Positions 12,080 through 24,195 of a stretch of 64,000 nt of DNA are shown piece by piece. Made by a program: the position numbers and the translations under genes. Source of the DNA: Ananas comosus (taxonomy: Eukaryota; Streptophyta; Magnoliopsida; Poales; Bromeliaceae); NCBI RefSeq assembly GCF_001540865.1, contig NC_033621.1:23419826-23483825 (forward strand), read 5' to 3'. Numbering within the stretch: position 1 is the first letter of the stretch; each line of letters opens with the position of its first letter. The notes beneath the pieces were generated by a model, which saw nothing but the letters and a program-made list of their open reading frames with translations, was not told the origin of the DNA and made no database searches.

Positions 12080-12946
12080 CTCATCTCTGCAAGGAGANAA
12101 TTTATTGGCAAAATAGATAATGGCCAATTTGTATAAAATATTTAGTAATTTTGTATTTTTATAAATATAGATATTAGTTTTTTAAATTTTGCAAAATTAT
12201 AAGAGAGAAAAAGAAACGAGATAGCAACCAAAAAAAAAAAAAAGAGAGAAAAAAAAATAAAGATATTTTATCTAATTTAACAAATCTAAAAAAAATGGTC
12301 TAATATTGTAAAAATATAAAATAGATGGATTCTTTTACGCAAATTAGCCGTAAATTATACTGCATATATAAAGTACGAAAACAATATATATTATTTCTTC
12401 CTCTAACCCCCATCTAAGTATAAAATTGTTATATTTCTTTCCATTAGAATTAAAAAAAGAAATCCTGGAAAAAAACTGTTATTAATTTGCCATGTTAGTA
12501 AATGTAAATCTTCCACCCCCATCTGAGAATTTAAATTTCTTTTTTGAGATTTTAATGTTCAAAAAACTAAATTCATAAAGCGAGTAAGTAAACATGAAGC
12601 TTTCGACAACTAAGATGTAAAATTTACACAACTTTAAAAAGATTTCTAAATACAAACTGGTTAATATCATTGCCCGAAAACAAATGGAGGAACGCGTAAA
12701 CAAAAATAAATAACTAAATAAATAAACAAGATGTTGATACATCCAAATCCGAAACAGAAATAGTAATCACAGAAGCTCAATGTGTGATACTTGATGATCT
12801 GATGCCAAACCAACAAACAAAATCTACTTCTTACAACAGCAGCTTAAAGCACTTGATAACACAAAAGATAACATGATAGAAAAGACATTGAGAAGAAACA
12901 GAAACAAAAGCACACAGATTATCATTCTCAATTCACAATCATTCTA
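12080..12946. other. Promoter side of the 205-aa gene; no further gene
   Basis: AT-rich spacer with one ambiguous base at 12098 in the probable 5' leader of the 205-aa gene. Poly-A/GA stretches lie near 12220-12260. No other feature was recognised. Confidence 0.5.
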
Positions 12947-13299
12947 CCGTTTGGTTCGGGGTTAAAAAAAAACTAGTTATTCCAGGAATAGGGGATAGGA
13001 TTAAGTTCAGAGTTAAGGTAGGATTAGAATATTTTTGTGTTTGGTTGGGGGTTAGAGTTAGTCCAGAATAGTAAAAAATAGTGTTTGTTAGAGTAGATGG
13101 GATAAGAAGGATAGTGAATTATTATGAATAGAAAATAATGTTTGGTTGGAATTTTGTGGGGTTTGGTGGGATTAGCTAACCCGGGATAGCCCATTTGAGG
13201 TGGGATTAGCTAACCCCACTCATTTTTGTTTTTTGTAGGTGTTTGGGGATAATATGGGGGTTAAGGGGTTATTCCACCCCTTAACCCCCAACCAAACGG
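12947..13299. mobile_element. MITE with CCGTTTGGTT termini
   Basis: The left end CCGTTTGGTTCGGGGTTAA pairs with the right end TTAACCCCCAACCAAACGG as an inverted repeat. GGTTATTCC-type words follow inward on both sides. Internally GTTTGGTTGGG and GGGATTAGCTAACCC repeat. It is about 350 bp and non-coding, resembling hAT/PIF-type MITEs whose ends contain GTTTGGTT. No target duplication is evident. Confidence 0.7.
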
Positions 13300-14811
13300 A
13301 GAAACCATATCAGATTATCTCTCTTTATGAGGTGCAATCCCGCCGTCTTGTAACCAGCATTTCATATATATTTCATAATTATTTGGATAATCTAAGTTGT
13401 AATTATTTGAAAAGTAAAATAAAAAATTATGCTGTGATAATTTTTTTTTTTTTTTCCTATCCAAAGTTTTGCCGTCTTGTGATCCAGCTAATGACAGCAG
13501 TACGAGCATGATGGATATTGACGGTTGGTTCGGCGTAGCTTTTGGATCACCGTTAGGTGTGTTAATTTTCTCGCTAAACTCTCATTCGCCTCTTTTTAGC
13601 AATGCAATTGGCTTTTTGCCTCATCCCCATCACATCCTCTTCGTGCAGTGTAGTTGGAAGGAGAGAGTGCTCAGTAGAGACCCCCCTTTACAACTAGCAG
13701 TTCCTCTGCAAAAGATCTACTATATCTAATATAGTTGGCTAAAGATTAATAATTTGTATTAAAAAACTAAAATTTGAAATCAAATTATGATTTTGCTTAA
13801 AAAAATGAGAGATGCAGGATTGCGAAAAGAAAAATTCCTTTATTCTACTACCTCTACTAAATTCAGATGTGCAGTTTCATTACATGAGCTCACAGTAGAG
13901 TGGACCAAAATTGAGTCTGATCCGTGCTTTGTCCGAATTATTTCACAGATTGGGCTAGGTCGCCAGGCCAGGCTAAATCTGACACAAGTAGAGGTGGGTT
14001 GGGATTACTGTTTTGTTCAGTTGGAACGGTCCAGTCACTTTGGACCGAACTTTCGTCTACAATAGCCGCGAATATTTTCAAACCGAGAAAATTTAGTCGG
14101 GCTAAATTCGATCCTTCCCAAACTTTAGCTCGACTTAACTAAAGTTTAACTAATTTTAAGTGCAATATACTCTTGAATAATTTTTTTTTTTGCATTAGCA
14201 TTTGAAATTAGCCAAATAATTTTTTTAAAAGATTTACAAACTTTATGCACTAGTCATCCTCTACGTTACTTACAAAAAAGCCAAAAAAAAAAAACAAAAT
14301 CCATGCATTGACCCGGGCGCGGCACTGTCCGGTGGAAAAAATTCTAGAATGCAACGGATATATCAGTGACGTGGCGTAACAAACCAATCGAATTAATCCT
14401 TTTAAGAATATATGTCCCATCATGGTTGTAAAAAAATATTTTTATTATACTTTTGTTTGAAAAGAAAGAAATGTGATTGGCTTGTTATTGATGATATGCT
14501 GTAAGTGTGACAGTGTTGAATTCCTCGTCCGGTGGATAAGTGCTGGGTTCCATCAAGTTTTCTCCTGCTTGTCTTGCCAGTCTGCCACGTGAGAGCGAGC
14601 GAGCAAGCGAGGGAGGGCAGCGAAAAAAAGAAAAACGAAAAAAGAAAAAAGAAAAAAGAGGGGGAAGCAAAAGCAACTCTGCGAGGTGATCCTAATCCTG
14701 ATTAATTATTAATATTATTTTTATTATTATTATATTTTTGGCAGAAGTCTCGACCGCACCGCGGCGATCTACAGCTAGCAGACTAGAAAAGGAAGGCCCG
14801 AAAGTCGGTTG
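13300..14811. other. Intergenic region, no supported gene
   Basis: Contains short frames without family resemblance. The part from about 14570 to 14811 becomes GC-richer (CGAGCGAGCAAGCGAGGGAG and a purine tract) and looks like the promoter/leader of the exon that starts at 14812. Confidence 0.4.
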
Positions 14812-14922
14812 ATGCAACCGCCGTCCCTGCTTTCTCTCGCCATTGACTCGGCCGCCCTCCACATCTCCGCCATCCCCGATCTCTCCGCCATCCCCGATCT
14901 CATCCTCATCGACCTCTTCCTG
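14812..14922 (+). pseudogene. Orphan first exon, RNI/LRR-like N-terminus
   Basis: ATG at 14812 opens a GC-rich, well-phased exon reading MQPPSLLSLAIDSAALHISA, then IPDLSAIPDLILIDLFL, followed by a GTACCC donor. The pattern (PSLLSLxIDxA, then two ISDL/IPDL repeats and LIDLF) resembles, from memory, the start of plant F-box-like/leucine-rich RNI proteins. No second exon was found before the 100-N gap at 15611-15710 or after it. It is either a gene whose body is missing from the assembly or a truncated relic. The type field says pseudogene only because nothing downstream is visible. Confidence 0.4.
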
Positions 14923-15610
14923 GTACCCATCCAGCCAACATCCAAAACATTAATTGCAATCATAATAATAATCATCATACTGCAGATCTCTTTTTTCTCT
15001 CAATCTTTTTGTGGGATGCTAATTTTCAATGAGAGTTGCTGCACTTGGGTAATTCAAGGATCTTCTATCTTGCCCTAGAAAGATAAATTATTTAAAGGCA
15101 TCAGTTGAATCTTGTTGTTTGATTTAGGGTTTTAAGTAATGCTGTGATGCTATGAATTGTTTCGATTGTGCCTTCATGAATTTGTTATTTGTTGTTTACT
15201 TGACCCATCTCAAAGATCCCTTTCTTTTTTTTACTTGGAACTTGTACTTAGTTCTCGATGTTCGAATTTGTAGATCTCTTTGCATCCACCAAATGCAGAC
15301 TTTGACTTTCGCAATGTGCTTCTATCTACGGCGCACATCGCAACTCTTAGTGCAGGTTACAGCTAATGCTGTTTGTTTTGAGTACCACAAAATGCGCATA
15401 AGATGTTACTTGGTATCGAAGTTACAGAGCTGCGACGTTCGGCTTTGATTATGTTAGAGATCCGAACATAGGCAATCATGACCTTGAGTTCAGGGGTTCC
15501 CTTCAAGGTGTTATATCTAAGTGGCTTGTGCTCCTTAAGCCTCCGTTAGTTTTACATGTGTAAAATCTCGTCATTTATGATTGCACCATCTCGAATTCTT
15601 TGCCATATAC

Positions 15611-15710
15611 NNNNNNNNNNNNNNNNNNNNNNNNNNNNNNNNNNNNNNNNNNNNNNNNNNNNNNNNNNNNNNNNNNNNNNNNNNNNNNNNNNNNNNNNNN
15701 NNNNNNNNNN
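15611..15710. other. Assembly gap (100 N)
   Basis: Exactly one hundred unknown bases, the usual placeholder for a gap of unknown size. Exons of the gene starting at 14812 could be hidden here. Confidence 0.95.
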
Positions 15711-17280
15711 AAAGAGAGAGATTCAGGGGAAAGGCTTACACATAATTCCATGACGGATGCAATGTTAAAAAAACCATGCCACCCTGCCTTGAATATATAT
15801 ATCGCCTTTCCCTACATCATTGCTATTTTTTAAAAAAATCCATGCCTCAAACTGAACTGGATTAGATCAGAATGTAGCTAGCAGCTTTCAATTCATCATA
15901 TGACCTCTTTGCAATCTTACACTGAGTTATGTTCAGCTACAAATAATTTCAGCTTCGAATTATCTTCAAATCAAAAATCAAAGTTGTATAAAAAAAAATA
16001 TAGAAACTGTATGATGCAGTCATAAAGTATGATCAGCAATACATGGGTGCTGTCATAAATTATGGCAATGAGAAAATTATAAATCAAGCATAAAGTCAGG
16101 ATGCAAAGTTCTGTGTATCAAATAAAATTTTAAGAAACTGTGGTTTGTAAAATATCTTGAAATAGTTTAAAAATGAAATTTAACAGCATGCGAGCAAAAG
16201 AGACAGACAGATCCAAAATACACTAGAAAATTGGGTAAAATCCATAAAACCTCACCTCGACGAGATTAATAGAAGCAGAAATTATCAAGAGTGAACTTCT
16301 ACACAGCACAGATATAGTATAAGAAGCAAGATCAGATTCCAGCAAGATGCAAAAAAGAACCAGTACCTTCGAATCCCACTCAATTTTATGATGAAAGGGG
16401 GCACAAATAGTCCATGCCTTCTACCTGCAAGGCTAGTGGTCGCACTAAATGGGCGCTTGACAACACAGGCGCATACATCCTGCAGAACCACCTCGATTTC
16501 TTGCCTCAGAAGCCCACAACAGATTTTGAGCGAAGGAAAAACCAATTTATACCAGTCAAATCCGAGGTTGAGAGAGGGATACAAAAGAAACAGATCTCAA
16601 CTGGGATCTTCCTCACAGACTGGCGAGAGGAGTATAGAAGAAGAAAGTAAAGGCAAAGAGGAGTTACCGATGAACGCAGATCTGATACAAGATCTCGCTC
16701 ATTGATTATGCTGACTGCCGAAATGACAAAAGAGATAAAGCGATGGTTTATGCTCGCCCACACGAGGGGAGGGAGATCGGCGGAGTAATGAGCGAAGAGA
16801 GAGTAGGTGAAGAGGCATTAACGAAGAAGAAGAGGCGAAGGTAGGTGAAGAGCAAAACGAAGAAGAAGGAGAAAGGGCATCGCAGCTTTTTCCAACCCAT
16901 GCCCTGGATAACCAGCGGAAATGCCCTATTCCGCTGGTCCAGGGGTTAGCTCTTAACGGTTATCCAAGGATAACGCCTTAAGAGCGGGATTAATTATCCC
17001 ACCAAAAAACTGCACTGTTTGGAAGGTTTAGCAGGATAAAATGGTCTAAACCCACTTTATCCTGCCAACCAAACACTGCCTAAGGGTACATATGCAAATT
17101 TCCCCCAGATTAAAATCAAGCCTACGGGTGGTTGGGGGTCCTTCTGCAGCCTTTTTGCCCTTCCCACCCTTTCGGCTCCGCCTTTCTCTTTTAAGTTAAA
17201 TAATAAAATAAATAAAAAAACCCAACTTTTTTCCCCTTTTTTTAAAAAATATTTTTAATTATTTGAGTTACTTTGTCTTG
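15711..17280. other. Intergenic DNA with hairpin-rich repeat
   Basis: No gene was recognised. The segment at about 16895-17085 contains successive inverted repeats: CTGGATAACCAGCGG with its complement, CTTAACGGTTATCC with GGATAACGCCTTAAG, and GCACTGTTTGG...CCAAACACTGC around a TTATCCTGC pair. This is typical of the end of a MITE with GTTTGG termini. Its partner end is not obvious. Confidence 0.45.
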
Positions 17281-17298
17281 GCCCCCACCAACTCTCTC

Positions 17299-17304
17299 TA
17301 TATA
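17299..17304 (+). promoter_or_regulatory. Probable TATA box of the BTB-TAZ gene
   Basis: TATATA follows a CT tract, 153 bp upstream of the ATG at 17457. Spacing would place transcription start near 17330, giving a purine-rich leader of about 125 nt. This is inferred from sequence only. Confidence 0.5.
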
Positions 17305-17456
17305 TACAGGCCAAGAGAGAGGCCACATTCCACAATCAAAAGGAGGGGAAAAAAAATCATCACACGCAAACTCGCGGAGGAGAGAAAAAGCGAAAAGAGA
17401 GAAAAGTAGGGAGATACATAGAAAAGAAAGAAACAAAAGTTTTGTTTCGAAGAGAG

Positions 17457-20400
17457 ATGGACGCGAAGGGCGGTCGCGTCCAGAACGGATTCCGACAGTG
17501 GCTGGAGGCGGGGAGCGACGCCATCCCCGCTCCGGATGTTCAAATTTTGACCTCCGGTGGCCGCAAAATTTCCGCCCATTCTGCAGTTCTTGTGAGCACC
17601 CGAAACCTTCAATTGACAAGACATTCAAAACTTTATGTACTACAATACAATTAGATACTCTCGAATCGCAGAAGCTCACTGAGCACACAATCGATGTCTA
17701 ATCATATGCACTTTTTTAAAAAAGTATTAAATTTATATTTGTTTGTTTGTTTGTTTGTTTGTGTTTTTTAAGGCCGCGGCGTCGCCTGTGATGGAGAGTA
17801 TATTGGATCGGGCACAAAAGCGTGGAAAATCGCGCAGGGTTATTCGGATCCTGGGAGTCCCCCATGATGCTGTAACCGTGTTTGTGCGGTTGATCTACTC
17901 CTTTGGGTATGTGTTCTTTTTTCTTCCTTTTTTTCCTTTTTTTTGGGTGGGGGTTTAAATTGATTCTATTTAAATGTTTAGTTAAAGAAAGGAAAAGTAA
18001 ATCTAATGCATTGAGGACCCCATGTTTAAGGAGAAATTATTGCCCTGTAGCGTGATGTAGTACCATGCTATGCTTTTAATTAAAAATATTTTAAATTTCG
18101 TTTGATTCGGATATAAATAAAAATTATTTAACATAGGAATAGGTGCGAGTTTTGTTATAAACAGAAGTTAGAGTAAATTTTTATTTGACGTTGTTTTTAA
18201 AAATAAAGTAAATAGTATTTGAATAGGCTTCATTTGATTCGGATATAAATAATAACTATTTATTGGAGGGATAGATACAAATTCTGCTATAAGAGAAATT
18301 GAGTAAGTTTTTTTTTTGGATTGATTTTGGAAATAAGATAATAATATTTGAATAGGCTCCGTTTGGTTTAGATATAAACAAAAATTATTTATTGTAGAGA
18401 TAGGTACAAATTTCGATATAAGCAGGAACTGGAGTAAGGTAAATGATGTTTAAATGTAAATGATGTTTAAATGGTTAGATTGGAATAGTAAAAATAAAAT
18501 AATTATAATTTAAAAATATTTTATCTAATTAATTAACATCAAAATGTTAATTAAAAACAATTTGATAAATTAATAAATTTATTAGCTATAAATGTTATAA
18601 TAAATTAATGAATATAAGTATTAGTTAATTCATTAGTTAAATAATACATTAATTATTTAGTTAGTTAATTATAGATAATTAGTTCAAGATTAAATATATT
18701 AGTCAAAATATGAATGATTGATTAATATAAATATTGATTATTAGATAAATTTATTAAAATATTTTTTAAAAATTATTTAATTAATTATAAATAAATAAAT
18801 ATTTATTTATTTTACTGTTTAAGCAATAGGTAATGACTTAAATATGTTAATTAGATTAATTAGTAATTTAATATCATAATTAAAATTAGATTAAATTTTA
18901 ATTAATTTTGTTCCCACTTAGGAATAATCTTGTTCCAGGGAAGAGCGTGGAACAATTGTTCCAAAATTATATCGAATTATACCAGTTTATTTCAGGAATG
19001 AAAGAATTACTATTCACAAATATTAAAAATAGTGTTTGAAAATAAAGAGGGGAACATAGACTTATTCACTTTTTGTTCCTAAACGAAACATTACCTAAAA
19101 TTAAATTTTGATATGTTAGATGTAAATTGTTCACCGATCTTGAAACAAACAGTACTTTGTTTACGAACATTCCACAAAATTGTGACAAACTCATAATTTT
19201 ACTCTTCAGCTCCATTATTCATTAACGAAACATAACCTAAAATTAAATCTTAATATGTTAGACGTAAATTATTCGTTGATCTTGAAACAAATAGTACTTT
19301 GCTTATAAACATTCTACAATATCCATTATTTTAATAAATAAAACGGATAATATGTTATTTTTTAAAAAAAAATATTTTACAATATTGCGACAAACTCATA
19401 ATTTTACTCTTCAGCTCGATTATTATTCGTAAAAAATCTACAAAGACTCGAACACGTGACCACTCTACACTGTGTCCAGGTGTCTTAAAAATTGTATTTA
19501 TGAATATAAAATTTTGAAGTATATTTTAATTGAATATGTATGACAATGGCTGATGCACAGCTAAGCTGGTGCATCGGGTGCGGACAATAATTTCTCATCA
19601 TAACTAGTAGGACGCTAATTTTTGGACTCATCGTTGTCACATGCACTGTACGAAACTAAAGAAAATAATATCAAGGGTCCAAAATCTTCCTGATGGCTCT
19701 GAGAATTTCACATTTCCCTGTCAAAAATTACTTTTTTTTTTAATTTTTAAGTTAATTCTTACTTGGGGGTCCCACGATCTACGATCTTATGTCGTCCCCT
19801 TCATCCAATCACAGCCCTCCATTCGTCCGTTTCACTTTTTAAGAACGAGACACCGTCCATTTCGTTCTATAATAGGCATAATAATTGACTCAGCACCACC
19901 TAGAAATTTGGAGAATTTTTTTTCGTGCTTCAGATTTTTTTGTGTGGATCATGTGCCACAATGCATAATACATAGTCACAATAATTTTAGTTTTTTTTTC
20001 ATTTTATTAAGGTAATGAAGAGTACACAAATTTTGGGTGTGACTGAATATCTATGAATAATAAGAAATAAATTAATCAATCAATATAAGCATTTTTTACA
20101 CTGTTTATAATAAAATATTATAATAAAATACCTATTTTAAATATTCGATTGAACTTCAAATTTAATGGGAATGCCGATCTTATGGCGCGCTGAGTAGAAC
20201 AAACGGATCATGTCATGTCAATCAGGTGCGTGTCGTTGGACGAGGAGGAGGAGATGGGGAGGTACGGGCTGCACCTGCTGGTGCTGTCGCATGCGTACGA
20301 CGTGGGGTGGCTGAAGCGTGCGTGCGAGGCGGCGCTGGCGCTGCGGCTGACGGCGGAGGGCATGGTGGACGTGTTGCTGCTGGCGCGGCAGTGCAATGCC

Positions 20401-21595
20401 GCGCGGCTGTACCTCCGCTGCATGAAGCTGCTGGCCAAGGACTTCGCTGCCGTCAAGAGGACCGAAGCCTGGCAGTTCCTCCAGGCCAACGACCCCTGGC
20501 TCGAGCTCGAAATCCTCCAGTTCCTCCAGGAGGCCGATCTGGTACGTGAAAAATGTATTATGTTTGGTTCTGCTGTAAAATATAGTACGATTTGATAGTT
20601 CATATAAATAAATTTATTTGAATTATGAATTATTTTGATAGAGAAAGAAGCGGGTTGGGCGCAAGCTGGCGTACCAGCGGGTGTATGAAGAGCTGGGGGA
20701 CGCAATGGAGTGCCTGCAACACATGTACATGGGCAAGGACGGAAGCAAGAAGAACCACCCCTGCTCCTCATCTGCCTGCTACCGCAACCTGCAGCTCCTC
20801 ATCCAACACCTCGCTGTCTGCCCCCGCAGGAAAGCCTGCCCCCGCTGCTGCCGCATGTTGCAGCTCCTCCGCCTCCACTCCGCCCTCTGCGACGGCAGCC
20901 CGCAGCAGGATTGCCGCGTCCCTCTTTGCTCGTAAGTCTCTACACTGCTATCTTAAAAGAATTTGTTAGTTGCTTTTATCATCCGCCTGCGTTCGGGTGT
21001 ATCCGAGTCATTTGGTTTTCGTATAACTGATGATTGTTTAGGAAACATTAGGAGGGAGTATGCGAGTTGGTGGTTGATTGATTTAATGGTCTATTTGGTA
21101 CCACTTTTGTATCTGCTCTCAGCAGCAGCAGCAGCAGTATCAAGGAGAAATTCTAGAGCTTCTGCTGTAGCGAGAAACTGAAATTAGATTTTCAACATCA
21201 AAAACAAATTACATAATGCTTCTTGTAATAGCACAAAATCTATCGGCAGTGTAATCACAAATTACATAATGCTTCTTGTAATAGCACAAAATCTATCGGC
21301 AGTGTAATCGCTCTAATGTTTGGGGAGTTTGACACATTTTTCCTTTTATTTTTGTTAGAGAACAAACTTAACCACTGATGCCCTGCTTGTTGGGTTTTCC
21401 GTGTATACCTGCAGGCACTTCAAGCTGAGAATGCAGCGGCAGAAGGAAGGGAAAGAAGAGGAGGACACGTGGCAGCTTCTGGTGAAGAAGGTGAAGGTTG
21501 CTCGAGTTATGTCCTCCTTGTCTAAGAGGAAGGGACAGGAAGGAGTTCACGAGCAATTCGCACTTTGCACTACTACTGCAAGGACCAGTGACTAA
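17457..21595 (+). CDS. BT: BTB/POZ and TAZ zinc-finger protein (BT family)
   Basis: BT proteins are plant-specific, calmodulin-binding nuclear/cytosolic adaptors; the BTB domain can engage CUL3 ubiquitin ligases and the TAZ finger binds protein partners. They respond to nutrients, stress and hormones. Exons: 17457-17591, 17773-17906, 20226-20541, 20642-20931, 21415-21595. Their sum is 1056 nt, giving 351 aa, close to the family length. The start is MDAKGGRVQNGFRQW. The BTB fold spans about residues 24-90 (PDVQILTSGGRKISAHSAVL ... VFVRLIYSFG), followed by a BACK-like helical part. The TAZ domain covers about residues 220-310, with Cys/His spacing in HPCSSSACYRNLQLLIQHLA, VCPRRKACPRCCRMLQLLRL, HSALCDG and DCRVPLCSHFKLRMQ. 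The tail is basic. Intron 2 (2.3 kb) is AT-rich and repeat-filled. No disruption was seen. Confidence 0.95.
18095..18430. repeat. Three diverged tandem units in BT intron 2
   Basis: Units of roughly 125 bp each begin near TTTGATTCGGATATAAATAA or TTTGGTTTAGATATAAACAA, continue with AGGTACAAATTTCG-like words and end at GAATAGGCTCC-like words. Copies are clearly related but diverged. The flanking 18480-18910 is extremely AT-rich TTAATTAA-type DNA. Confidence 0.65.
19082..19430. repeat. Diverged direct duplication in BT intron 2
   Basis: Two copies carry CGAAACAT(T/A)ACCTAAAATTA, then ATATGTTAGA(T/C)GTAAATT, GATCTTGAAACAAA(C/T)AGTA, and finally GACAAACTCATAATTTTACT. The second copy carries an extra AT-rich insert near 19325-19375. 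No coding content. Confidence 0.65.
21204..21309. repeat. Perfect 53-bp tandem duplication in BT intron 4
   Basis: Copies at 21204-21256 and 21257-21309 are identical (start ACAAATTACATAATGCTTCT, end GGCAGTGTAATC). Perfect identity indicates a very recent duplication or an assembly artefact. Confidence 0.95.
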
Positions 21596-21673
21596 TTTCA
21601 TAGAAATTTTCTTTTCCCTTTTGTTCTTTCCCCCCTATTTGTAAGGAATTAAGATGTGCCTTCCTTACGAAGA

Positions 21674-22075
21674 GAGCAGCTTGATGTATGTATATGCATG
21701 CCAATCTTCTAGAGAGAAAGAGTTCTTAGCTTGTTAAAAAGGGGTAGACAGCTGTTATAGAAGTGGAACTTGTATTAGAGAAGAGCTTGGTGTGTGTATA
21801 TGAATGTCCATCTAGGAAGAGAGAAAGAGTTCTTAGCTTGCAAAAAAGGGGCAAATAGTTGTTATAGAAGTGAAACTTGTATTAGAGAGGAGCTCAGTGT
21901 GTATATGTATGTCTATCTTTTAGAGAGAGAGAGAGAGAGAGAGAGTTCTTAGCTTATATAAAAATGGGCAGATAGCTGTTATAGAAGTGAAACTTGTATT
22001 AGAGTGGAGCTTGATGTATGCGTATGTATGCCTATTTTTCAGAGAGAAACAGTCCAGCTGTTATAAAAATGGATC
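21674..22075. repeat. ~115-bp minisatellite in BT 3' UTR/flank
   Basis: About three and a half units follow the stop codon by 80 bp. Each has GAGCTTGATGTATG-like, TATGTATGCC-like, AGAGAAAGAGTTCTTAGCTT and GTTATAGAAGTG(G/A)AACTTGT. A GA microsatellite has expanded inside the third unit (about 21921-21944). It may be transcribed as part of the 3' UTR. Confidence 0.75.
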
Positions 22076-24195
22076 TTGTTTAAGCATAAGAACAATTAGT
22101 TATATTTTGCAACTAACTTACGTCCCTTTTGTTTACTCAAAGAGTCTTGCAGTAAATCTCGCAATTGATAGCTGTGTAGGATTGAATATATATAACTATA
22201 ATATATAATAATAAAAGGACTTAAAGACTCGAATTTTATAATATAATACAACAATCTTTATTTCTATAACACACAAGTTATTATTAAATAATTTATTTTA
22301 CCATGCAAATGAGCCTTAAAAATAACATTTCCTCCACATTTCCCTAGGAAGGAAGCTAACCCTAGTTTTCTCCACGCAAATCAGGTTAGAATCGAAAGAT
22401 CAAAATGTCGTAATCAAATATCAATCTTTGCAGTTTCCTTGACGAAAGAGATCCCTAAGAAATTCTAGTCTAGTCTACAGTATTTAAAGATTATTTGACA
22501 TGTAGTACTAAGTATGCATGTCACCAATGACTAAGTTGAAAAGGTCCATTAGTACCTTCTATTAATTTAATTCATTGTTACGCCTTTTACTTCATGAACT
22601 TGACCACACGCCTAATGACAGATCAATCACTCCAGAGATCATTTACGCGCTGATGAAACAATTTTTATTTCATTTAACTGCTGTGATCGCAATTTTGTCC
22701 AATGAAGCCGCCTTAGGAGGACCGGAATTCGAATTATGCACAAGTAAAACTTAATAAAGAGGTTTTATTACTCTGAATTATAACCGACTATTTGGTACAT
22801 TTGACTGAAAATTGAGTTCCTAATTTTCAACAATTTAGTACGCTAGTCGAACGCAAAATTCATGAAGTTTAAGTGAAGCCAAAGTAACTTCTGCTGGGAG
22901 GTCTTAAGACTTGTCCAAAGAACCAAATCAAGTAAGTCCTCGTGCGTTTCTGCCACTCAAGCATCCGATTGCAATACAAGATGCAAACTTTCCAACAATA
23001 AGTTGGAAAAAAGACGTGTATATAGTGAAACAAGAAACCTTGCCAAAGGTTCCCTAAGAATTCTAGGCAATTAGGGCTTCATAGTCGTGGTAATATTCTA
23101 GTACTTGTAATTAATACCGAGTTATGACTTTATTATGGAAGCTTAACAACCCATGATGGGCTCACCGCAATTACTGGTGCTCATGCTCTGCTTGAAAAGT
23201 TTCTGTCCGAGAATTGATGCATGTCCTTCAGAGGTGGAAAAGTCACTCTTATTTTAGTGTTGCGAATAGGAAACAATGAGTACCAAACAAAGATGACTAG
23301 TAAATCAGGAGCTACAGGATTAAAGGAACAAAAAAATTTAACTTCCATACAGTAGTAGGATGTACCTGTGTGTTTACAAATGAAGGGTATCATCCCTGCG
23401 ATGCCACAGGCCGCCAAATATGCACAACACATTTATCAGCATTCGACAGTCGGGCGAGGCATGGTTCCGAACGCATTCACCCTCCTAACAACAGCAAATG
23501 AATTCACCCTAAAACCCTAAGAAGTTAAATATCAACGGCGCTCGTGTAGTAACTAGGGCAAAATGCCTGCTACAGCCTGTAAATCTAAAATTTTCATGTC
23601 TGTACAGATTATGAGCCTTCGCAAAGCAGTAGTACCTCTCTGACGAGGCTCTCGGCTGCGCAAGCTTTGAGAAACAGAATTTCCGTTCACCTCTCGCCTG
23701 CAACTGAAGTTCGGGCCCGGCGGGTAGTCTCCGAGGGCAAATGAAGAATTCAATCTCCATGGTCTTCGACCACTGGACATTTATCAATTGATGTCACATA
23801 CAACATTTAGCACCTCCTCGTTTCAGCACGCTCCAGTTTCTCAGACTTGGCATTTAAGCATTCTTTCCAACAGCCTGCATGTCTTCTAACCCTGCCACTG
23901 TAGCAATGCCCACATCACGCACAAAAGCATCCCCAAAGCTCCACCAGTCTCCGTGCATCACTTCAGTGATTAATATATGCAGACCACCAAAACCACACTA
24001 AATCTTTCAGCCTCCAAGATAAACAAAGATCTCAGCCTCTTAGCAACGCCATGCGGTGACGCATCTTGACACCTGTCGCTGAAGCGCGGGCCAGATTATC
24101 GAATTTCATAAATGTATGGGAAGATAAGAATTCAACTCGTCATCCCTTTTGTGCTGCATCCAATACTTGGATTCAGGGAGCAAGTCTGATTGTGT
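22076..24195. other. Spacer between convergent BT and helicase genes
   Basis: No gene was seen. The right part (about 23900-24195) probably holds the helicase 3' UTR, since that gene is read leftward and stops at 24196. The short frames elsewhere show no family resemblance. Confidence 0.5.

Noticed and set aside
17242..17688. Minus-strand frames opposite BTB-TAZ exon 1
   Set aside because: Antisense shadows of a confirmed exon and its purine-rich leader.
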